Assembly: GCF_003581585.1 (NCBI RefSeq)
Contig: NZ_QXIR01000002.1
Location: forward strand, 186,001 to 250,000
DNA: 64,000 bases
DNA from: Bacillus salacetis
GTDB lineage: Bacteria; Bacillota; Bacilli; Bacillales; Bacillaceae_B
Direction: 5' to 3'
The translations under genes and the position numbers were made by a program. This document shows, in pieces, positions 9,349-17,954 of the stretch (its first letter is position 1; the number at the start of each line of letters is the position of its first letter). Under the pieces are notes generated by a model. It did not search any database, had not been told where the DNA came from, and worked only from the letters and a program-made list of their open reading frames with translations.

Positions 9349-10176
9349 CTATTTTTTCACCGCTTCTCTTTCCAAGGAGCCTTCGTGCGGCACCCTATTT
9401 AAACTCTCAGGATCCTGCTCCCCTTTTTCTTTTGAAAAGAACCATCCCCCGCCTGCGATCAGAAGCAGTACTGCATAGAAAGTGATCTTCCATTCAGGGG
9501 ACTTTGCAAAGCTCTCGGACAATACACCAAGCGCAGGGTGCGATAAGGTATATACAGCAAGTTTCACACCAACCCAGCCAACAATCATGAAAGCAGCAAT
9601 TTCAAGTCCAGGCTTCTTTTGTAACAGCTTTACAAAAAAGCCGGCTGCAAATCTCATAATGATCAATCCAATCAGTCCCCCGGCAAAAATCACAAGGAAC
9701 TTTCCGCCATCAAGCCCGCCAATCTGTGGAAGTGGTGTGTCCGGCAAAACTACAGCCAGTGCGACGGCTGCCAAAATTGAATCTATGGCAAAGGCGATAT
9801 CTGCTAACTCAACCTTAAAGACAGTACCCCAAAATCCGGAAGCCTTTTTATCCCCATTTATAGCTGCCTCTCCGCGTCCATATTTTTTTGCAGCAAGCTT
9901 CCTGAATATATGATTCACCGCAATAAACAGAAGATAAAGAGCCCCTATCGCCTGCACCTGCCAAACGTCCACTAGGAAACTGATGGCAAACAATGAACCA
10001 AAACGGAATACAAATGCCCCTGCCAATCCGTAGAACAATGCCTTCTTTCTTTCCTCCTCAGGAAGATGTTTAACCATTATGGCGAGTACCAAAGCATTAT
10101 CTGCAGCAAGCAGGCCTTCAATCCCAATCAATAACAGCAGCACCCATAAATATTCCATTATTAACGCCCAATCCAT
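9349..10176 (-). CDS. TerC-family manganese exporter (YceF/YkoY-like)
   Basis: 275 residues, about seven membrane helices. Both TerC acidic signatures are present: AADNALVLA near residue 25 and ELADIAFAIDSILAA near 123. B. subtilis TerC proteins YceF and YkoY (MeeF, MeeY) move Mn2+ outward and help metallate secreted enzymes. The context supports this directly, because the operon is headed by a Mn2+ riboswitch at 10858-10954. ATG at 10176 follows AAGGAGG; the Spo0M-like gene ends 34 bp upstream. The charged C-terminal tail (last 30 residues) is cytoplasmic-like. Confidence 0.9.
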   Translation of the reverse strand: MDWALIMEYLWVLLLLIGIEGLLAADNALVLAIMVKHLPEEERKKALFYGLAGAFVFRFGSLFAISFLVDVWQVQAIGALYLLFIAVNHIFRKLAAKKYGRGEAAINGDKKASGFWGTVFKVELADIAFAIDSILAAVALAVVLPDTPLPQIGGLDGGKFLVIFAGGLIGLIIMRFAAGFFVKLLQKKPGLEIAAFMIVGWVGVKLAVYTLSHPALGVLSESFAKSPEWKITFYAVLLLIAGGGWFFSKEKGEQDPESLNRVPHEGSLEREAVKK

Positions 10177-10210
10177 CGTGTAATTCCTCCTTAATCAATT
10201 TTGGTGACAT

Positions 10211-10597
10211 TTACAGAACCGTGATGAAATCCTGGTCCCTGCTCTCCACTCCTTCACTGAATGTCAGTCTTGTTTTGAATTGGTACAAAACGGTTTCAGA
10301 TGAACACTGCAGATCTTCCGGAAGTTGAAAGATGAAATTCCTTAGGGATTGTTCTTCAGCTTCGATGATTGTGGATGTAAGGACAGTTGCTGTACCGATT
10401 ACCTGCTCTTTTTTCAGAAGTTTATCAATCCTGACCAAATCACAATCTATCCTGTTTAGCTTCTGTTCAATCGTTCCTCCTTTAATATGGAATAACCCTC
10501 TGACTGTCTCACCCGCTTGATAACTCTTTTCCGGTAATTGCAAATCTATTTTGGCAGACCCGATGCCGATCATCGACATATATTTTCTTAGGATCAA
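10211..10597 (-). CDS. short Spo0M-like (arrestin-fold) protein
   Basis: About 128 residues matching the N-terminal half of Spo0M (MIGIGSAKIDLQLPEK and GETVRGLFHIKGG correspond to Spo0M GIGAAKVD and GxVHVKGG). Spo0M proteins have an arrestin-like beta-sandwich and affect sporulation control; full-length ones are about twice this size, so this is a single-domain form. The frame opens at 10612, but TTG at 10597 is eight bases after GGAGG and aligns with the Spo0M start. It lies between the small FbpB-like gene and terC in the Mn-riboswitch operon. Confidence 0.72.
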   Translation of the reverse strand: MILRKYMSMIGIGSAKIDLQLPEKSYQAGETVRGLFHIKGGTIEQKLNRIDCDLVRIDKLLKKEQVIGTATVLTSTIIEAEEQSLRNFIFQLPEDLQCSSETVLYQFKTRLTFSEGVESRDQDFITVL

Positions 10598-10616
10598 CTC
10601 ATTGACCTCCACTAAT

Positions 10617-10745
10617 TTATTTTGTTTTTTTCAAATGGTTTTCTTCTATTTTCACTTCAATCTTATTGATGAATTCTTTATCCCTCAACATCTCTTCTTT
10701 ATTTCTTTTCACTAACTCGTAAATGCTCAATTGACCTCTTTTCAC
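10617..10745 (-). CDS. FbpB-like small basic protein (42 residues)
   Basis: A GTG start at 10745 follows AAAGGAG. The product (begins MKRGQLSIYELVKRNKEEML) resembles FbpB, the Fur-regulated small basic protein of B. subtilis that assists the small RNA FsrA, in its ELVxxNKEExLRDKExxxKIExKIEExH pattern. Here it is the first gene after a Mn2+ riboswitch and terminator and is followed 19 bp later by the Spo0M-like gene and then terC, so it should respond to manganese. The assignment rests on pattern similarity over a very short protein. Confidence 0.65.
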   Translation of the reverse strand: MKRGQLSIYELVKRNKEEMLRDKEFINKIEVKIEENHLKKTK

Positions 10746-10796
10746 AGGGCTCACTCCTTTCGGAAATCATTTAATCCAGGGCTTTTGCAGACAAAA

Positions 10797-10828
10797 AAAG
10801 CCTTTACCAGCAATGTGGTAAAGGCTTT
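10797..10828 (-). terminator. riboswitch-controlled intrinsic terminator
   Basis: On the minus strand AAAGCCTTTACC pairs with GGTAAAGGCTTT and is followed by seven T residues. It lies between the Mn2+ aptamer and the first gene. A second hairpin at 10841-10869 reuses the aptamer's closing strand (AGACCTTTACC), which offers a mutually exclusive fold for switching. Confidence 0.85.
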
Positions 10829-10857
10829 GAAAACAAAATAAAGACCTGTACCAGCAC

Positions 10858-10954
10858 GGTAAAGGTCTTGCTAACAACGTAGACGCTGCCAACAAAGCCG
10901 AGAGTTTTCACTCTGAAATGACGACTTTGCTGTAAAAGCTACTCCCCTTTAAGG
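10858..10954 (-). promoter_or_regulatory. Mn2+ riboswitch (yybP-ykoY class)
   Basis: The minus strand reads AAAGGGGAGTAGC, then GCAAAGTCGTCA, a hairpin with a GAAAA loop, CGGCTTTGTTGGCA, a short hairpin and TTAGCAAGACCTTTACC. These are the conserved elements of the yybP-ykoY aptamer in the right order, and they match the well-studied Lactococcus lactis version closely. This class binds Mn2+ and turns on Mn exporters such as TerC proteins; a terC gene is the last gene of this operon. The aptamer, terminator and promoter together form a complete regulatory leader. Confidence 0.93.
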
Positions 10955-10979
10955 AGAAACTATTCAACTGTATAAATTC

Positions 10980-11008
10980 AGAATATAACATTCCTAAAAG
11001 TCTGTCAA
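10980..11008 (-). promoter_or_regulatory. sigma-A promoter of the Mn riboswitch operon
   Basis: On the minus strand TTGACA (11008-11003) and TATTCT (10985-10980) are 17 bp apart. Transcription would begin near 10973, about 20 bases before the aptamer. Confidence 0.8.
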
Positions 11009-11247
11009 TTGTTTTGTATAAAAAGGGCTGATAGTAAGCATTCCCTAGTTTATGATATAGCAGTATCAATAAGCTCCCTGCAAGATATTCATGCATAAAT
11101 TGTCTGGTTGCGTGAGACACTTCTTAAGGAGAAAGAAACAAAAAAAGTTATTTAAATATATCAAAATACGCTGTGTTAATCTTCAAAATATTATATTTAT
11201 TAACACTTTTAGCAATACTATCACTATTTTGATATAAGTCTTAATTG

Positions 11248-11276
11248 TTGCAATTGAAAAGATTTATGATTAATAT
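11248..11276 (+). promoter_or_regulatory. putative sigma-A promoter of the binding-protein gene
   Basis: TTGCAA at 11248-11253 and TAATAT at 11271-11276 are separated by 17 bp, 60 bp before the start codon at 11336. Confidence 0.5.
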
Positions 11277-11335
11277 GGAAATTGGTCCCTCGAAAGGGGA
11301 TACATAAACTCATACAGATAGGTGGTTGCGTTTAC

Positions 11336-12976
11336 ATGAAGAAACAATCATTGATATTACTGTCTGTCCTGCTTGTGTTAAGTGCTTTCTTAACTGCATG
11401 CGGCGGCGGTAATGACAGCGACAACAATACCGCCGGCACAGATGGCGGCAAAGATGAGCAGGTTTTGAACTTGCTGGAAAGTTCTGAAATCCCTTCATTG
11501 GATTCAACACTTGGAACAGACTCTGTTTCATTCAATGTGATGAATAACGTCTTTGAAGGACTCTATCGTTTAGGCGAAGATGATGAGCCGGTTCTAGGTA
11601 TGGCTGCTGAAGAGCCTGAAGTTTCAGAAGATGGAAAAACATACACATTCAAAATCCGTGATGCAAAATGGTCCAATGGTGACCCTGTAACTGCGCACGA
11701 TTTTGAGTACGCTTGGAAAAAAGCATTAGATCCTGACAATGCATCTGAGTATGCATATATCATGTTTGATATCAAAAATGCTGAAAAAGTAAATAATGGT
11801 GAAGTTCCTGTGGATGAAGCCGGCATCACAGCAATTGATGATAAGACACTTCAAATCGAATTAGAAACGATTGTGCCTTACTTCAAATCCCTGTTGACTT
11901 TTGCTACATTCCTTCCTCAAAACCAAGCATTTGTTGAAGAACAAGGCGATCAATATGGCCTTGAAGCAAACACTGCAATTTACAATGGACCTTTCGTGTT
12001 ATCCGATTGGAAACATGAACAGAGCTTCCAAATGAAAAAGAATAAAGACTATTGGGAATCAGATGTTGTAAAACTTAAAGAAATCAATTTCAACATTGTA
12101 AAAGACACGTCAACTCGTGTTAACCTTTATGAAACACAGGAAACAGATGTAGCAGTACTATCTGAGCAGTATGTTGATTCCTACAAGGATGATCCTAACT
12201 TCAATACTAGGCTGCGTACTTCAACTTTCTTCCTTCGTTTAAATCAGAAAAACGAAGTTCTTGCTAACAAAAATGCCCGTAAAGCATTTGACATGGCATG
12301 GGATAAGGAAGGTCTGGTACAAGTCCTTCTGAATGACGGTTCCATTGCTGCTTACTATCTTGTTCCAGACGATTTCGTAACTGGACCTGATGGCAAAGAC
12401 TTCCGTGATACAAACGGGCAGCTTGGTGAGTATGCACCTGAAAAAGCAGCTGAGCTTTGGAAAACCGCCAAAGAAGAACTTGGGATTGAAACTGCATCCC
12501 TTGAGCTGTTGAACTATGACAGTGAAAATTCCCGTAAAGTCGGTGAATACCTGAAAGAACAGCTTGAAGCGAATCTTGAAGGCCTGAAAATCACGATTTC
12601 ACAGCAGCCTTTCAAGCAAAAGCTTGAAGTTGAACAGAAGGGTAATTATGACTTCTCTTATGCCGGATGGGGACCTGACTATCCAGATCCGATGACATTC
12701 CTTGATATGTTTGTAACAGGAAGCTCATATAACCAGACCGGATTCTCTAATGAAGAATATGACAAGCTAATCCAGGATGCTCAAAGCACATTGCTTGAGG
12801 ATCCGGAGAAACGCTGGGAAGCTCTTCTGAAAGCTGAACAAATCCTTATGGAGGAACAAGCTATCAGCCCAATGTTCCAGGATGGTTCTGCTTATGTGCA
12901 GAGAGAGTATGTTAAAGACCTTTACCGCCATTCATTTGGTGCGGACTACTCTTACAAGTGGACTTACATCGAATAA
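11336..12976 (+). CDS. oligopeptide-type ABC transporter substrate-binding lipoprotein
   Basis: 546 residues. A signal peptide ends in the lipobox LTAC (Cys about residue 21), followed by a Gly/Asp/Asn-rich linker and a full SBP_bac_5 (OppA/DppE) fold that captures peptides outside the membrane. The frame opens at 11282, but ATG at 11336 follows AGGTGG and gives the proper signal peptide. A terminator follows immediately, so the permease genes 370 bp downstream are either read through or separately transcribed. The peptide specificity cannot be told. Confidence 0.9.
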   Translation: MKKQSLILLSVLLVLSAFLTACGGGNDSDNNTAGTDGGKDEQVLNLLESSEIPSLDSTLGTDSVSFNVMNNVFEGLYRLGEDDEPVLGMAAEEPEVSEDGKTYTFKIRDAKWSNGDPVTAHDFEYAWKKALDPDNASEYAYIMFDIKNAEKVNNGEVPVDEAGITAIDDKTLQIELETIVPYFKSLLTFATFLPQNQAFVEEQGDQYGLEANTAIYNGPFVLSDWKHEQSFQMKKNKDYWESDVVKLKEINFNIVKDTSTRVNLYETQETDVAVLSEQYVDSYKDDPNFNTRLRTSTFFLRLNQKNEVLANKNARKAFDMAWDKEGLVQVLLNDGSIAAYYLVPDDFVTGPDGKDFRDTNGQLGEYAPEKAAELWKTAKEELGIETASLELLNYDSENSRKVGEYLKEQLEANLEGLKITISQQPFKQKLEVEQKGNYDFSYAGWGPDYPDPMTFLDMFVTGSSYNQTGFSNEEYDKLIQDAQSTLLEDPEKRWEALLKAEQILMEEQAISPMFQDGSAYVQREYVKDLYRHSFGADYSYKWTYIE

Positions 12977-12978
12977 AC

Positions 12979-13009
12979 AAAAAAGAGACCGGATTCGGTC
13001 TCTTTTTTG
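12979..13009 (+). terminator. intrinsic terminator after the binding-protein gene
   Basis: AAAAAAGAGACCG pairs with CGGTCTCTTTTTT. The T tract runs into the left target duplication (TTTTTGTT, 13004-13011) of MITE copy B, which inserted at this spot. Confidence 0.85.
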
Positions 13010-13011
13010 TT

Positions 13012-13203
13012 GGCTCTTTTCGTAAACTTTGTTGCTATTCAATATAAATCTCAAATGATATCCTTGTAAATCGACGTAAAAACCCCGGTGAGCAGGAAAG
13101 AAAAGAGCTGCTTGTTCTCTTTTGAAAGTAAAACCTTTGAATACAGGAGAAAAACCCGGCACTTGGGATTTTTCCGAAAGCTACTATATATACGAAAACT
13201 ACT
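13012..13203 (-). mobile_element. MITE-like dispersed element, copy B (192 bp)
   Basis: A full-length copy in reverse orientation, beginning GGCTCTTTTCGTAAACTTTG. It is flanked by perfect 8-bp direct repeats TTTTTGTT at 13004-13011 and 13204-13211, which proves insertion as a unit. Confidence 0.88.
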
Positions 13204-13347
13204 TTTTTGTTTTGTACTCGGAAACAGCTCATCTTCAACTCAATCTCCTAGAAAATTTTTGGTAAATTCCAAAAAATCATTGAGAGGCTTTCCCTTCTTT
13301 AGTAACATAGAAAAGGATTAGTTTTCCATTTTAGGAGGAGGGATTGA

Positions 13348-14271
13348 ATGGCAAGGAAATTTATTCATTTCATGGCCAGTTTAGCAGCCTTGACGGCGAG
13401 TGTCGTTTCTATATGCCATTTGCCGGCACTTATTTTTAGAGATACACCTGTTCCAGAGGACAAGCCTTTCATGCAAATGGAGAAGGAATTTGGTTTCTTC
13501 CCTGCAGAATTCTTTGTGCAAATCAAATCGACTTTGATTAAGCTCCTTCATTGGAATGATATTAGCTATATCGCACAAGGGACAGATGTAAAGCGAAAGA
13601 TATTCCCCTACATCCTTGAATCATACACCTACTCCTTAACTCTTTTATTTGTTTCCCTTTTGATTTCCCTGTTATTCGCTGTTACCCTTACAATCGTAAC
13701 CTTATATCTTCCGTCTTTCATACAGAAAGCAATTGGACAAATTTCACTTATATTAGAATCATTGCCAGACGTATTTGTTGTTTTTTCCCTTCAGCTCGGG
13801 GCTGTCTGGGTTTTTAAGCATACGGACCTTCTTGTAACAGAACCGTATGCGGTTTCGGGCCAGAAGATTTACTTCCTTCCAATCCTGACACTATCGCTCA
13901 TACCGATGATTTATTTATACAAAAACACATTGTTTATGTATCAAAATGAATTAGGGAAACCATATGTTGAATTAGGTGCTGCCAAAGGGTTGGGAAAGTT
14001 TTATATACTGATTAAACATGTATTTCCAAATGTCCTTTTATCCTTTTTCTATAACTTAAAATTCATGTACCTTTTACTGATTTCCCATATGATCATTCTG
14101 GAATATATGTATAACATTTATGGCCTTCTTCAGTTCATCACTAATCATCCCAGCTATGAAATCATTACAGTCGGTGTCATATTATTGACTCTTCCTTTAG
14201 CGCTTTTGTTCCTGGTTATCAAATTGCTTCTTCCGAAAGGTGTGACCTATTATGATCAAACTGCTGTTTAA
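13348..14271 (+). CDS. ABC transporter permease, OppB-like
   Basis: 307 residues with about six membrane segments and a binding-protein-dependent permease domain over the C-terminal two thirds. The EAA-type loop that contacts the ATPase is visible as ELGAAKGLGKFY at about residue 210. ATG follows GGAGGAGG. It overlaps the next permease gene by 20 bp, which implies coupled translation. With the OppA-like protein upstream it forms an oligopeptide-type importer (or a signalling-peptide uptake system), but no ATP-binding gene is nearby. Confidence 0.82.
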   Translation: MARKFIHFMASLAALTASVVSICHLPALIFRDTPVPEDKPFMQMEKEFGFFPAEFFVQIKSTLIKLLHWNDISYIAQGTDVKRKIFPYILESYTYSLTLLFVSLLISLLFAVTLTIVTLYLPSFIQKAIGQISLILESLPDVFVVFSLQLGAVWVFKHTDLLVTEPYAVSGQKIYFLPILTLSLIPMIYLYKNTLFMYQNELGKPYVELGAAKGLGKFYILIKHVFPNVLLSFFYNLKFMYLLLISHMIILEYMYNIYGLLQFITNHPSYEIITVGVILLTLPLALLFLVIKLLLPKGVTYYDQTAV

Positions 14272-15169
14272 AAATCTCAATTTCTCAACCGGACTTTTCA
14301 TACTTGTCATGATCCTGTCCATCAGTGTAATCAATACACAGTTTTTCATGGAGGATTCGCAAAACATTACAAAAGAGGAGTATTTTTCAAACAAACCTGA
14401 ATCCCCCTCATTTGAGCACCCTTTTGGCACATCTAAAGGCGGATTGGATCTTTTTGATAATGTTCTAAGCCAGACTATACCCACTATTAAGCTGGCCCTC
14501 TTCATCACTTTCGGAAGAATGCTGATATCTCTGGTTTTTGGTTTTTTATATGGGCTCCAGTACAGATGGCTGAAGTGGATGGACCTTTTTATTGAAGGTT
14601 TTCACTTTGTTCCCGCTACTTTGCTTGCCTTTCTATTGCTGTATGGTTTGAACTTTATGAATTTTGATTTCTTCATGGAACATCCCAACTTCAGGTGGAA
14701 CTTCATTGCCTGGACTCTCATTGCCATTGGGATTCCTTCACTGATGCAATTGATAGGAAAAGAAACTAATCTTGCCCTTCATAATGAATATATCGACAGC
14801 GCCAGGGTTTTAGGAGGAAATAAGCGCCATATCCTTCAAAAACATATCTTACCCGCCGTAAGAGGGAAATTCTTATTCATTTTCAGCGGACAAATGATTG
14901 CCGTTCTCACCTTGATGATGCATGTCTCGATAATTGGATTTTTCATTCCAGGCTGGACACATTTCATTGGCAGTAATTACTTTGAGTTGATGGTGTCCCC
15001 CTGGATCATATTCTTTCCTGTACTGCTGTTTGCTTTGCTTATTATGTCTTTGACATTAATGACAACCGGAATACGTAACATCCTGGAAGGCGATTACCTT
15101 AGCAGAAAGGGAAGTATCTTAAGCACTCCTTATCATCCGGTTGCCCACAGAAAAAAGATTAGTTTGTAG
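14252..15169 (+). CDS. ABC transporter permease, OppC-like
   Basis: 305 residues with an N-terminal anchor helix, a periplasmic-side loop containing HPFGTSKGGLDLFD (the typical OppC HxxGTDxxGRD region), and a five-helix permease domain with the EAA loop DSARVLGGNKRHIL. Its start lies inside the preceding gene. It should pair with the OppB-like subunit. The ATPases must come from another locus, as in other bacilli where subunits are shared. No terminator is obvious after it. Confidence 0.82.
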   Translation: MIKLLFKNLNFSTGLFILVMILSISVINTQFFMEDSQNITKEEYFSNKPESPSFEHPFGTSKGGLDLFDNVLSQTIPTIKLALFITFGRMLISLVFGFLYGLQYRWLKWMDLFIEGFHFVPATLLAFLLLYGLNFMNFDFFMEHPNFRWNFIAWTLIAIGIPSLMQLIGKETNLALHNEYIDSARVLGGNKRHILQKHILPAVRGKFLFIFSGQMIAVLTLMMHVSIIGFFIPGWTHFIGSNYFELMVSPWIIFFPVLLFALLIMSLTLMTTGIRNILEGDYLSRKGSILSTPYHPVAHRKKISL

Positions 15170-15419
15170 AGTCCTTCCTCTCTGTATTCGTCATGAACAG
15201 GAAATATTTGATATAGACTTTTCTTTACTTTAATTATATTATGTTAACATCAAACGGTGAAATTCCTCCTAAATGTTTACCAGTTGAATATTAGGTGAAT
15301 GGTACAATAGATACCTTTTTCCATTCCGATATTTCCGGGATGATTGTATCCGTCCAGACCAACAGCTTTTAACATACTACAGGAGCCTCGGATATTTCAC
15401 TTAAAAAGGTGTGACTGAT

Positions 15420-15917
15420 TTGCGGGTAGTAAAAGTATATTTTCCTGAAACCAGAGGGGTTTTAAGGATAATGGCAGCTGTTTATTTTCTTCTTTTGGCC
15501 GGCGGAAGCATTCTGAGCTATACTCTTGGCGAAACATTGGAGCAGTGGACTGCTTTCTTGTTTCAAAGCCTCCTTTTTATCGTTGTTTGTCTATTGATAT
15601 ATTCAGCCATAAGAAGCCAGCGGATCATCATTACCGAGAAACAATTTATTTTAAAAGTCATCGGAATGACCCGACATAGAATAGATTTCGAATATGTCCA
15701 TCAAATCAGAAAAGGGAAAATGAGCGGATCTCCTATTATGGAAGTAATCGCCAAAAAAGGACCCTTTTCAAAAGTTTGCCCGGTTCCTTTCCTTCCATTT
15801 TCAAAATCCTGGGATGAATTGCTGCTGACTTTCGAGGAAAAATGCGGCAGTGAAGTGATCGGCAATATGGAATTAACAAGGCGGAAAGGCGAACTTAGAA
15901 CGTGGAGGGAATCTTGA
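15420..15917 (+). CDS. membrane protein with bacterial PH-like domain
   Basis: About 165 residues. Two hydrophobic helices (about residues 18-60) are followed by a soluble region with the alternating pattern IIITEKQFILKV...RHRIDFEYVHQIRKG typical of bacterial PH (bPH) domains. The function is unknown. The frame opens with GTG at 15411, but AAGGTG is correctly placed for TTG at 15420. Followed by a terminator at 15950-15984. Not obviously linked to the permeases 250 bp upstream. Confidence 0.6.
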   Translation: MRVVKVYFPETRGVLRIMAAVYFLLLAGGSILSYTLGETLEQWTAFLFQSLLFIVVCLLIYSAIRSQRIIITEKQFILKVIGMTRHRIDFEYVHQIRKGKMSGSPIMEVIAKKGPFSKVCPVPFLPFSKSWDELLLTFEEKCGSEVIGNMELTRRKGELRTWRES

Positions 15918-15949
15918 TACCCTTCTTGCTTTCATCATTACACATAAGC

Positions 15950-15984
15950 AAACGGCCAGAGGCAGAACCGCTGGCCGTTTTTTG
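15950..15984. terminator. bidirectional intrinsic terminator
   Basis: AAACGGCCAG pairs with CTGGCCGTTT, with T residues on the right and A residues on the left. It separates convergent genes. Confidence 0.8.
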
Positions 15985-15996
15985 TGGATTTTCATT

Positions 15997-16947
15997 TCAA
16001 TTGTCATCAGCATAAAAAGTATACGCTGTTGTAAGATTGCCCTTAATTCCTTTCGTCCCTTCCCATTTCGAAAATTCTTCGGGTGTTTTGAAGCTTGAAA
16101 TAAACAAATCCAGCGGCACTTTATTTCTCACTGCTTCCTGAGACCGATCGCTTATCATGGACACGTAATCAGCAAAGGTATGAAGCTTATCTTTCCCTCC
16201 TATTTCACCGTGCCCGGGAATCAAAGTATCTATATCCAGTTGTTTCACTTTTTCTAAAATGCTTTTAAAGTCTTCGGGATTATAAAGAGGTAAATGCAGC
16301 CCTTCTGCAACTAGATCACTCATAAAGACAATGTTGTCCAAAGGCAAATACATAAATGTGTCGCTCGGTGTATGTCCCCCTCCGTTACAGTGGAGCTCTG
16401 CTCTTCTTTTTGTACCTTCCAGAATCAATATGTCTTCAAAATGCACTTCAGGCAGAACAACCTTCAAATGAGGCAAATCTTCAAGTACTTTAGACATCTC
16501 ATTATACTGATTTTCCAAGCTGGACTTTATTGAACTTTCATCAAGAGTTTGAATTTTAACCTTTAACGCATCTAAATAATCTTCCATTTCTTGTTTTTCT
16601 TTTGAGACATCATCTATAATGTTCTTTTTTTGTATTAAATATCTTGTGACTGAAGTAGATATGAGCGTAGAATCATAAAAAGCTTGATTTCCAAAAACAT
16701 GGTCACCGTGATAATGGCTGTTTACCAGGTACTTTACTTTTTTTCCGGTGATCTTTTCAGCGCATGTCTTTAAATCGCGGCCAGCAGAAGGAGTGCTCAT
16801 TGAATCGAAGACCACCAATTCTTCCCCGAGGTCTACAATCCCAGCGTTGCTCCAAGCACCTTGACCGGGTTTCGATATTGCAGCGTAAACACCTTCAGCT
16901 AAAGAATATAAAATGAAATAGTCGGTTTCCTCTACTAATTTTTGCAA
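15997..16947 (-). CDS. MBL-fold metallo-hydrolase
   Basis: 316 residues of the metallo-beta-lactamase superfamily. The metal ligands are visible as SHYHGDH (about residue 79), GGGHTPSDT (about 190), FMSDLV and IPGHGEIGG. The organisation resembles cytoplasmic BLH/Blh-like hydrolases; no signal peptide is present, so it is not a secreted beta-lactamase. The substrate is unknown. ATG at 16947 follows GAGAGGAAAGG. It is a single-gene unit using the terminator at 15950-15984. Confidence 0.82.
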   Translation of the reverse strand: MQKLVEETDYFILYSLAEGVYAAISKPGQGAWSNAGIVDLGEELVVFDSMSTPSAGRDLKTCAEKITGKKVKYLVNSHYHGDHVFGNQAFYDSTLISTSVTRYLIQKKNIIDDVSKEKQEMEDYLDALKVKIQTLDESSIKSSLENQYNEMSKVLEDLPHLKVVLPEVHFEDILILEGTKRRAELHCNGGGHTPSDTFMYLPLDNIVFMSDLVAEGLHLPLYNPEDFKSILEKVKQLDIDTLIPGHGEIGGKDKLHTFADYVSMISDRSQEAVRNKVPLDLFISSFKTPEEFSKWEGTKGIKGNLTTAYTFYADDN

Positions 16948-17282
16948 GCTTCAATCCTTTCCTCTCCAAGGCAATTTGATTTCTTTGTTACCTTTCATCT
17001 TTGATGATTGGCAGAAGCCTATACGACACTTCGCAAACCAGCCTTGACCAACATGTATAAAAAGTGAATCGCTATCGGCATTACCATAGGCTGCACTTCT
17101 TTTGTTGTCAGAAAGAACACTATTTACTCAGCCAGCTTCCGTCAGGGTGCCCAAAAGTGGCCAGCAGTTAATCTCTGTTATCGGGGTATACATTTCACTT
17201 CAGCTAATCAATTTTACGATGCCTTCAATGGGTTCCTCCCTTTTTAATATTCGCAAGGGAAAACTCTTTTACCTCCTGGAGC
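16948..17282. other. intergenic region, no feature recognised
   Basis: 335 bp upstream of the metallo-hydrolase. A plus-strand frame at 17102-17356 lacks a ribosome site and is not credible. I see no repeat or hairpin of note. Confidence 0.4.
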
Positions 17283-17657
17283 CTACCAATGCACCTGAAG
17301 TTTATTGCCGTCCAGATCATAAAAACAGAAATAAGAATGGCCATTATCTTCCTTGACCGCCTCCACTTTTACACCATTATCCACTAAATGCCTGTGAAAT
17401 GCGGTTAATTCAGGGCTTGTAAAGCCTATGCTGAATGCCGGCTCATTATCGATAGTAAAATGGGCAAAAGTATCATCTGGAGTCGGCACCAAAGCAAGTA
17501 AAAATGGCCCTTCGTTTATCTTTAAGATCGCAAAGGGATCTTCTGTGATTGTTAACAGCTGAAGTCCTAAAACATCTCTATACCATTCAGCGGACTGATT
17601 TACATCTCTTACCGGAATTCTGATATAGTGTACATTCTCAATGAAAGATTTGGTCAT
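17283..17657 (-). CDS. VOC (glyoxalase/bleomycin-resistance) family protein
   Basis: 124 residues with the two beta-alpha-beta-beta-beta halves of a vicinal-oxygen-chelate protein: an N-terminal half with IRIPVRDVNQSAEWYRDVLGL and a C-terminal FYDLDGNKLQVHW. Members bind a metal and act on small electrophiles or antibiotics; which one is unknown. The frame extends back to 17804, but ATG at 17657 follows AAGGAGAG and matches the family start. Single gene. Confidence 0.82.
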   Translation of the reverse strand: MTKSFIENVHYIRIPVRDVNQSAEWYRDVLGLQLLTITEDPFAILKINEGPFLLALVPTPDDTFAHFTIDNEPAFSIGFTSPELTAFHRHLVDNGVKVEAVKEDNGHSYFCFYDLDGNKLQVHW

Positions 17658-17799
17658 TGTTAAACTCTCCTTTAATGTGAAATTTTTTTGGATTTCCGAA
17701 TCGATAACCTGCAGCACTTCTCTTACTGGTTTAGTCAGGATATTCATCTTCCTCCACCACACCTGAGCAGGAGTTATGGTAAAGAGAGCTGCCCTGTAA

Positions 17800-17954
17800 A
17801 TCATAAAAGCTGAATTTTTCCCTTGTATTCAAAAGTCTTACTCTCGAAAAAGAACGGGCAGCTCTTTTCTTTCCTGCTAACCGGGGTTTACAACGATATA
17901 CCAGGATATCAAATGAAGCTTACATTAATAGCAGCAAAGGGTACGAAAACTTCT
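17800..17954 (+). mobile_element. MITE-like dispersed element, copy C (5'-truncated)
   Basis: The interior (CTTGTATTCAAAAG, CTCGAAAAAGAACG, GCAGCTCTTTTCTTTCCTGC, ACGATATACCAGGATATC) matches the consensus closely, but the left 25-30 bp are degenerate and no target duplication is clear. Confidence 0.75.

Noticed and set aside
10908-11120. 70-residue minus-strand reading frame
   Set aside because: It overlaps the Mn2+ riboswitch and its promoter; the sequence conservation is that of the aptamer RNA, and the start lacks a good ribosome site.
17102-17356. 84-residue plus-strand frame before the VOC gene
   Set aside because: No ribosome site, overlaps the end of the VOC gene, and no recognisable protein pattern.
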